The notes under the pieces were generated by a model. The model searched no databases, was not told the origin of the DNA, and saw only the letters and a program-made list of their open reading frames with translations. From NCBI GenBank assembly GCA_020725025.1, contig DYFV01000023.1, positions 1 to 64,000 on the forward strand: DNA of 64,000 nt, written 5' to 3'. This stretch comes from Azoarcus sp. Its GTDB lineage: Bacteria > Pseudomonadota > Gammaproteobacteria > Burkholderiales > Rhodocyclaceae. Positions within the stretch are counted from its first letter, which is position 1. Each line of letters opens with the position of its first letter. Shown here in pieces: positions 59,425 to 64,000 of this stretch. The position numbers and the translations under genes were made by a program.

Positions 59425-59438
59425 TTGATCTCGATCAA
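59425..59438 (+). promoter_or_regulatory. FNR-type box, proximal, perfect consensus
   Basis: TTGATCTCGATCAA is a perfect TTGAT-N4-ATCAA dyad. With a -10 TAGCAT at 59460-59465 the start falls near 59473, placing the box at -41.5, the textbook class II activator position. Anr, FNR and Dnr share this motif, so the exact regulator is open. Elsewhere in 59202-59506 I see nothing else. Confidence 0.75.
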
Positions 59439-59506
59439 ATGCGCATATCCCCATGGGCATAGCATGAGCCCCGGTTTTTCATAACGAAACGCTCAGGGAA
59501 TAGCAC

Positions 59507-60178
59507 ATGAAAACTCGTACCCTCCTTGCATCGGCAGTCGCTCTTGCCCTCACCAGCCCGCTTGCTTTCGCCCACAAGGCCGGCGACCTGATCCTGCGCG
59601 CAGGTGCCGCCATGGTCAGCCCGCAGGAAGACAGCGATAACCTGAAGTTGAACGGAACCGAGCTCCCCGGCACCGAGGCGACCGTCAACGACAACACCCA
59701 GCTCGGCCTGACCCTGAGCTACATGGTCACCGACCACATCGGCGTCGAGCTCCTGGCCGCCACGCCGTTCACCCACCGCGTCAGCGTCAAGGGTCTGGGC
59801 GCCCTCGACGGCAAGCTCGCAGACGTGAAGCACCTGCCGCCCACGCTGAGCCTCCAGTACTACCCGATGGACGCTGCCTCGTCCTGGCAGCCCTACGTCG
59901 GCGCCGGCCTCAACTTCACCACCTTCTTTGAAGAAGACCTCACGAGCACCCGGAAGGCACAGGGCTTCTCGGACCTCGAGCTGGAAGACTCCTGGGGCCT
60001 CGCCCTGCAGGTCGGTTCCGACTTCAAGCTGAGCGAGAACCTGCTGCTCAACGCCGCGGTCTGGTACATCGACATCAACACCACGGCGACCACCAAGTTG
60101 GGCGGCGTGAATGAAGTCAAGGTCGACGTCGAGATCGATCCCTGGGTCTTCATGCTGGGCGTCGGCTACAAGTTCTGA
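59507..60178 (+). CDS. ompW: OmpW-family outer-membrane protein
   Basis: 223 aa. A signal peptide (MKTRTLLASAVALALTSPLAFA) is followed by eight-strand barrel sequence: HKAGDLILRAGAAMVSPQEDS, GLTLSYMVTDHIGVELLAATPFTH, LPPTLSLQYYPM, WQPYVGAGLNFTTFFEE and terminal VFMLGVGYKF with C-terminal Phe. These are OmpW family marks; E. coli OmpW is 212 aa. OmpW forms a narrow hydrophobic channel and is FNR-regulated in enterobacteria. Here two FNR-type boxes lie upstream. A homopolymer C tract and a strong terminator follow the gene. Confidence 0.94.
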   Translation: MKTRTLLASAVALALTSPLAFAHKAGDLILRAGAAMVSPQEDSDNLKLNGTELPGTEATVNDNTQLGLTLSYMVTDHIGVELLAATPFTHRVSVKGLGALDGKLADVKHLPPTLSLQYYPMDAASSWQPYVGAGLNFTTFFEEDLTSTRKAQGFSDLELEDSWGLALQVGSDFKLSENLLLNAAVWYIDINTTATTKLGGVNEVKVDVEIDPWVFMLGVGYKF

Positions 60179-60198
60179 CCGGGTTCCCCCTTCCCCCG

Positions 60199-60220
60199 CC
60201 CCCCCCCCCCCCCCCCCCCC
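60199..60220. repeat. 22-base poly-C homopolymer
   Basis: An uninterrupted run of 22 C lies 20 bp after the ompW stop, inside a C-rich stretch, and 12 bp before the terminator hairpin. In such a window it stands out. It is a natural slippage site, or could be a sequencing or assembly artefact. It is not within a coding region. Confidence 0.9.
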
Positions 60221-60231
60221 GATGGCGGGTG

Positions 60232-60271
60232 CATGGCGGCGACTGCGCAAGCGGTCGCCGCCATGTTTTTT
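60232..60271 (+). terminator. Rho-independent terminator of ompW
   Basis: CATGGCGGCGAC and GTCGCCGCCATG are 12-bp perfect arms around a 10-base loop (TGCGCAAGCG), followed at once by TTTTTT. It is a strong terminator after ompW, 60 bp before the prfB start. Confidence 0.92.
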
Positions 60272-60330
60272 CCGGGGAGCAGCGCCCTTGTTATACTCCT
60301 GCGTTTTCCCAAAATTGCCGGAGCGCCCCC

Positions 60331-61435
60331 ATGGAAGCCGAACGCCTCAACGCCATCGCCGATAAACTCGACGACCTCCGCACCCGGGGTCGTGAACTTC
60401 GGAGGTATCTTTGACTACGACGAGAAAGCGTCGAAGCTCGAAGAAGTAACCCGCGCCCTGGAAGACCCGGCGGTCTGGAACGACGCCGCGCGCGCCCAGG
60501 AGCTCGGCAAGGAGAAGCGGCAGCTCGAAGGCGTGGTGCACAACCTGCGCGACATCGAGCAGATGTCGACCGACCTGAAGGATCTCTACGACCTGGCCGA
60601 GGCCGAGGACGACGAGGACACGCTCGCTGCAGTCGAGGCCGATCTCGGCACGCTGGAAGAAAAGGTGCACGAGCTCGAATTCCGCCGCATGTTCTCCAAC
60701 CCGATGGACCCGAACCCCTGCTTCATCGAGATCCAGGCGGGTGCCGGCGGCACCGAGGCCCAGGACTGGGCCGGCATGCTCGAACGGATGTACCTGCGCT
60801 ACTGCGAGCGCAAGGGCTTCGACGTGGAGGTGCTGGAAGAATCCGAGGGCGAAGTCGCGGGCATCAAGGGCGCCACCATCAAGGTGAGCGGCGAGTACGC
60901 CTACGGCTTCCTGCGCACCGAGACCGGCATCCACCGCCTGGTGCGCAAGAGCCCGTTCGACTCCAACGCGCGGCGCCACACCAGCTTCTCTTCGGTGTTC
61001 GTGTACCCGGAAGTGGACGACTCGATCGAGATCGAGATCAACCCGGCGGACCTGCGCATCGACACCTATCGCGCCTCCGGTGCGGGCGGCCAGCACATCA
61101 ACAAGACCGACTCGGCGGTGCGGCTCACCCACGAGCCGACCGGCATCGTGGTGCAGTGCCAGAACGACCGCTCGCAGCACAAGAACAAGGCCGAGGCCAT
61201 GTCCATGCTGAAGGCGCGCCTGTACGAGCTGGAGCTGCGCAAGCGCCAGGCCGAGCAGCAGAAGCTCGAGGACTCGAAGAGCGACATCGGCTGGGGCCAC
61301 CAGATCCGCTCCTACGTGCTCGACCAGTCGCGCATCAAGGACCTGCGCACCAACTACGAGGTGGGCAACACCCAGGCGGTGCTGGATGGCGATCTCGACG
61401 ACTTCATCGCGGCCAGCCTCAAGCAGGGCGTCTGA
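60331..61435 (+). CDS. prfB: Peptide chain release factor 2, programmed +1 frameshift
   Basis: ATG 60331 begins a 27-codon frame ([16 protein letters not shown]...) that ends at an in-frame TGA (60412-60414). Reading continues one base over from GAC 60413 to the stop at 61435, giving about 367 aa. This is the autoregulatory frameshift known for RF2, which recognises UGA and UAA. The release motif GGQ is in [18 protein letters not shown] and the anticodon-mimic SPF is in VRKSPFDSN, so the protein is intact. E. coli RF2 is 365 aa. The ORF track split it in two frames; it is not a pseudogene. lysS, the usual follower, is not within the window. Confidence 0.96.
60401..60415 (+). promoter_or_regulatory. 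prfB frameshift site with internal ribosome site
   Basis: GGAGGTATCTTTGAC: an internal Shine-Dalgarno GGAGG, a three-base spacer, slippery CTT and the UGA stop followed by C, the standard RF2 arrangement. Low RF2 makes the ribosome pause at UGA and slip forward. Confidence 0.95.
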
Positions 61436-61451
61436 GTCATGAGACTGCTTC

Positions 61452-61542
61452 GTAGCCCGGATGGAGCCCCGGCGGAATCCGGGCGCGGCGGAGGGGCACG
61501 GCATGTTGTCCCCCGGATTCCGTTGCACTCCATCCGGGCCAC
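61452..61542. repeat. Dispersed palindromic repeat, copies 5 and 6 (inverted pair)
   Basis: GTAGCCCGGATGGAGCCCCG... at 61452-61484 and the opposite-strand form CCCGGATTCCGTTGCACTCC... at 61512-61542. The pair occupies most of the 128 bp between prfB and the condensin-like operon and probably acts as a 3' end for prfB. Confidence 0.7.
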
Positions 61543-61563
61543 GGGTCTGCGCGTGGAGCCCGC

Positions 61564-62862
61564 GTGACGCCTGACCTCGCCGACTTCCTCGCCCCCGGGG
61601 TCGAGGCGGACGACGTGCCCGAGCTCGCGCCGCTCACCGCCGCGCGTCCGCTCATCGACGCCTTCATCACGCTGTTCCGCGGCTCCGAGGCGGAGGTGCT
61701 GCTGCGCCTCTTGGTCCTGCGCGAGATCGGCCAGGAGGCGGAGAACCCGCGCTGGGCGCCGGAAACCCTGCGCGCACGCTTCACCTACCTCGACCCGGTC
61801 AAGCTCGAGACGGTATTGAAGCGCCTGCGCGACAACCAGCTCCTGGCCTTCGGCGAGGACGGGCTCTACCACCTCTCGGATCTGGGCCGCAACGCGGTGG
61901 CGGCCATCGCCATGCTGCTGCGCTTCTCGGACGAGGAGGACGCGGAGCTGGGCTTCCTCACCGCCCAGCTCGCCGGCCTGCAGGCAGTGGGCAGCGTCAC
62001 GCCCGAGGCGCTGGGTCACCTGCTGTCCAAGCTCAACGACCTCACCTGGCACTTCGAGGAGGCGATCGCCTCCGGCTCGGAGTTCCAGATCCTGGCCTCG
62101 CGCCGGCGGCTGTCGGCCAACGAGCGCTGGCTCGCCCGCGGCACCGAGATCCTCAAGGGGCTGCTCGCGGACCCGGAGGTGGACTTCGAAATCGCCCGCG
62201 TCGCCCAGCGCATCGGCCTCGCCCAGTCGCGGCTCGCGCGGGTGGATGCCGGCTTCCAGCGGGCGCTGAACAAGATCGAGGCGCAGCGGGTGACGCTGGG
62301 GGCCTCCGGCATCTCTTCGTCCGATGTCGCGACCTGGCTGCGCGGGCTCGACGCCGGGCAGTTCGCCGCCTTCGCCGACGGCGCGCTCTTCGTGGTGCCC
62401 GAGCTGCCGCTGCTCGCGGGCGGGCACGAGCTCCTGGACCGGGCCGAGAGCGTGCTCTCGGATGAAGTCCGGGCCCGCGAGGCCGACACGGCGCTGCCGC
62501 CGCCCGATGCGGCCGAAGTCAACGCCGCCCCCGAGCAGGACGACCTGGCGCTGCTCGAACATTTCTCGCGGCGGCTGGACGCCCTGCCCGAGGCCGCACC
62601 GCTCGAGGCGGTGGTGGCCGGCGGCGGCTTCGCGCCCGCCTCCTACCGGCTGTCCCTGCTCGCGCTGCTCGCCGACGGCGAATCCGCCGGCCCCGCCGAC
62701 GGCCCGGTGGGCGAGTTCATGCGCCTGCCTCTGGATGTCCTCTTCGGCGACGCCCTGGTGCCGGTGGGCCAGGACGAGATCGCCGCCATCTCGGACGGCC
62801 GCGTCGCCCCGCGTGCCGCCGCGCCCGCCGCATCCGGCGAGCGCCCCCTCATGGACGCCTGA
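61564..62862 (+). CDS. Condensin-like kleisin subunit (MksF/JetA-like)
   Basis: 432 aa from GTG 61564 with GGAG upstream. It starts with a helical region (LTAARPLIDAFITLFRGSEAEVLLRLLVLREIG) followed by a winged-helix-like segment (ETVLKRLRDNQLLAFGEDGLYHLSDLGRNAVAAIAMLL). Then come long helices (LGHLLSKLNDLTWHFEEAIAS, SRRRLSANERWLARGTEIL) and an acidic linker. The plan is that of MksF/MukF/JetA kleisin-type proteins that bridge the two heads of an SMC dimer. Identity rests on position before an MksE-like and an SMC-like ATPase gene and on fold-like features, not on a strong motif. Its stop overlaps the next start (TGATG). Confidence 0.72.
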   Translation: MTPDLADFLAPGVEADDVPELAPLTAARPLIDAFITLFRGSEAEVLLRLLVLREIGQEAENPRWAPETLRARFTYLDPVKLETVLKRLRDNQLLAFGEDGLYHLSDLGRNAVAAIAMLLRFSDEEDAELGFLTAQLAGLQAVGSVTPEALGHLLSKLNDLTWHFEEAIASGSEFQILASRRRLSANERWLARGTEILKGLLADPEVDFEIARVAQRIGLAQSRLARVDAGFQRALNKIEAQRVTLGASGISSSDVATWLRGLDAGQFAAFADGALFVVPELPLLAGGHELLDRAESVLSDEVRAREADTALPPPDAAEVNAAPEQDDLALLEHFSRRLDALPEAAPLEAVVAGGGFAPASYRLSLLALLADGESAGPADGPVGEFMRLPLDVLFGDALVPVGQDEIAAISDGRVAPRAAAPAASGERPLMDA

Positions 62863-63569
62863 TGGAACACGAACTCAAGACCCTCACCGCGCGGCTCCTG
62901 GCCCAGCGCTGGCTGCCGCGCACCGATCGGCTGGTGCGCCGGGCGCTGGTGGACGAGACCTTCCGCGTCGAGCTGGAGCACCGGCTGGGCGCGGTCGGAC
63001 TGCAGCTCCAGGACAACCCCTACGCCGGCCACGTCGCCGCGGTGCTCGCCCCCGACATGCTGGAGCCGGTCTTCGGCGCCAGGCGCGAGTACGCCGCGAG
63101 CAACGTCGGCCTCACCCGCGACGAGATCGCGCTGCTGGTGGTGATCTGGTCCCTCGTCATCCTGCCCAAGCGCGAGCGCCAGGTGACCCGGCGCGAGGTC
63201 GCCGACGACGGCCAGGGCGACATGTTCGGCGCGGAAAAACCCGTTGCCCACGGCGAGACGGTCTCGGGCGGCCTGTCGGAGGCCTCGCTCATCGCCGACT
63301 TCGGGCCGCTGCTGGGCGGCAAGACCAAGGTCAAGAACTTCATGCTCGGCAAGCTCGCCCGCCTGGGCTTCATCGAGCGGCGCAACGGCGTGCTCTTCGA
63401 GGGGCCGCTCCTCGACGTGGCCCTCGACTACCGGGTGCTCGCCGACCGCATCATCCACGGCACCCTCGCCGATGTGCTGAAACGCGCCGGCCACGCCGTG
63501 CCAGAGGCCAACGCCTTCGAGGAGGCGGACGTGCTGCCGGACGAAGACGACGAAGAGGAAGACGCCTGA
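62862..63569 (+). CDS. Condensin-like accessory subunit (MksE/JetB-like)
   Basis: 235 aa from ATG 62862. The sequence opens HELKTLTARLLAQRWLPRTDRLVRRAL, with NVGLTRDEIALLVVIWSLVIL mid-way, then a helix-turn-type segment (LIADFGPLLGGKTKVKNFMLGKLARLGFIERRNGVLFEGPLLDVALDYRVLADRII) resembling tandem winged helices, and an acidic tail (FEEADVLPDEDDEEEDA). MksE/JetB proteins of about 200-235 aa are dimeric winged-helix partners of the kleisin. It overlaps both neighbours by TGATG, so the three products are made in coupled ratio. Assignment depends on the operon context. Confidence 0.72.
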   Translation: MEHELKTLTARLLAQRWLPRTDRLVRRALVDETFRVELEHRLGAVGLQLQDNPYAGHVAAVLAPDMLEPVFGARREYAASNVGLTRDEIALLVVIWSLVILPKRERQVTRREVADDGQGDMFGAEKPVAHGETVSGGLSEASLIADFGPLLGGKTKVKNFMLGKLARLGFIERRNGVLFEGPLLDVALDYRVLADRIIHGTLADVLKRAGHAVPEANAFEEADVLPDEDDEEEDA

Positions 63570-64000
63570 TGTTCCACATCAAGCAACTCGAGCTGGTGCA
63601 CTGGGACTACTGGCGCCGTTTCTCGCTGCCCCTGGATGCCCAGATCATCACCATCGTCGGCCCCAACGGCTCGGGCAAGACCACCCTGCTCGACGCCCTG
63701 CGCACGCTGTTCGCCCTGCGCTGCTCGGGCAAGCGCGACTTCCGCCGCTACGTGCGCCGCGCCGACCGCAGCTTCGCCTGGATCCGCGCGGTGGTCGCCA
63801 ACCAGCCCGGCGGCTCCGGGCGGCGCCCCTTCTTCCCCTGCCTGCACGACGAGGTGACGCTCGCCTGCCGCATCCGCCGCGCCGGCGGCGAGTGGACGCG
63901 CGACTACACCATCGTCGACGGCGATGTTTCCGTCGAGGCACTGGAGCAGACCGAGGACTGGATCGGCCTGCGCGACTACCAGCACCGGCTCGCCTGGGGC
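63569..64000 (+). CDS. SMC/MukB-like ATPase, N-terminal part (MksB/JetC-like), cut by window end
   Basis: 144 residues of an open frame from ATG 63569 that continues beyond the window. The head starts MFHIKQLELVHWDYWRRFSL and has Walker A IVGPNGSGKTTLLDALRTLF. The segment GKRDFRRYVRRADRSFAWIRAVVAN follows. This is the N-terminal ATPase lobe of SbcC/MukB/MksB-type SMC proteins, in which a long coiled coil and C-terminal Walker B lie downstream. It is the third overlapping gene of the operon, after MksF- and MksE-like subunits. Whether a nuclease gene (MksG/JetD, a Toprim protein) follows, which would make this a Wadjet-type anti-plasmid system, cannot be seen. Confidence 0.8.
   Translation, partial: MFHIKQLELVHWDYWRRFSLPLDAQIITIVGPNGSGKTTLLDALRTLFALRCSGKRDFRRYVRRADRSFAWIRAVVANQPGGSGRRPFFPCLHDEVTLACRIRRAGGEWTRDYTIVDGDVSVEALEQTEDWIGLRDYQHRLAWG

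Noticed and set aside
60331-60414. prfB looked truncated by an early TGA
   Set aside because: The stop is the normal RF2 programmed frameshift, with the slippery CTT and internal GGAGG.

Overview
The window is high-GC (about 70 %), gene-dense bacterial chromosome with no rRNA, tRNA, IS element, prophage or CRISPR array that I can recognise. Gene content and neighbourhoods suggest a betaproteobacterium, probably of the Rhodocyclales (Thauera/Azoarcus-like). Supporting signs are comEC divergent from a DUF2062 gene, ppsA divergent from ppsR, a DUF2863 protein, lolC/lolD next to an RpfE-like gene and recJ, prfB with a programmed frameshift, TRAP transporters with sigma-54 control, and FNR-type boxes. 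The taxonomic placement is inference from recognition, not from a search. Strong codon bias gives very long shadow ORFs on opposite strands (up to 1420 aa); these were discarded.

Layout. 1-2.0 kb: a minus-strand envelope-stress operon (nutrient-deprivation-type protein, holin-like membrane protein, DUF3618). 2.2-3.2 kb: a DsrC/TusE-family protein without its cysteines, behind an FNR-like box, plus a MOSC protein. 3.2-6.5 kb: a multi-TM permease and an acyl-CoA synthetase. 6.7-11.2 kb: hybrid kinase and OmpR-type regulator, an orphan AAA ATPase, and a membrane GGDEF protein. 11.2-18.0 kb: a self-contained carboxylate module: sigma-54 promoter with two upstream dyads, TRAP transporter DctP-DctQ-DctM, CoA-transferase, and its own PAS/sigma-54 activator.

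18.1-25.0 kb: a nine-gene minus-strand run holding a complete TonB system (TonB, ExbB, ExbD), one TonB-dependent receptor, two DUF2946 proteins placed as upstream ORFs, an Asp-box propeller protein with a CECC motif, a CxxC thioredoxin-like protein and a 37-aa exported peptide. By analogy with DUF2946/CruR-type control in Bordetella this is most likely copper acquisition. 25.1-29.1 kb: purL. 29.3-34.4 kb: envelope lipid and glycan genes (two PAP2 phosphatases, a flippase-like membrane protein, a GT2 and an ArnT-like glycosyltransferase). 34.5-36.3 kb: bactofilin, coiled-coil membrane protein, M23 peptidase. 36.6-40.8 kb: exported SAM methyltransferase, APC permease, FAD oxidoreductase, DUF3096. 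40.8-44.2 kb: ppsA and its regulator ppsR. 44.2-52 kb: DUF2863, MsrB, DUF599, alpha/beta hydrolase, ComEC, DUF2062, a sucrose-phosphorylase-like GH13 enzyme. 52-56.8 kb: LolD, LolC/E, RpfE-like, RecJ. 57-60.2 kb: a FIST protein plus histidine kinase pair (NosP/NahK-like) and an OmpW porin with two FNR-type boxes. 60.2-61.4 kb: a 22-C homopolymer, a strong terminator and prfB. 61.6-64.0 kb: three overlapping genes of a condensin-like MksF-MksE-MksB (JetA-JetB-JetC, Wadjet-like) complex, cut off by the window end.

A dispersed imperfect-palindrome repeat family (six copies at four loci, three of them between convergent genes) runs through the window. The points most worth following are the condensin-like operon, the DUF2946/TonB cluster with its structured leaders, the NosP/NahK-OmpW region with FNR boxes, the sigma-54 carboxylate module and the cysteine-less DsrC homologue.
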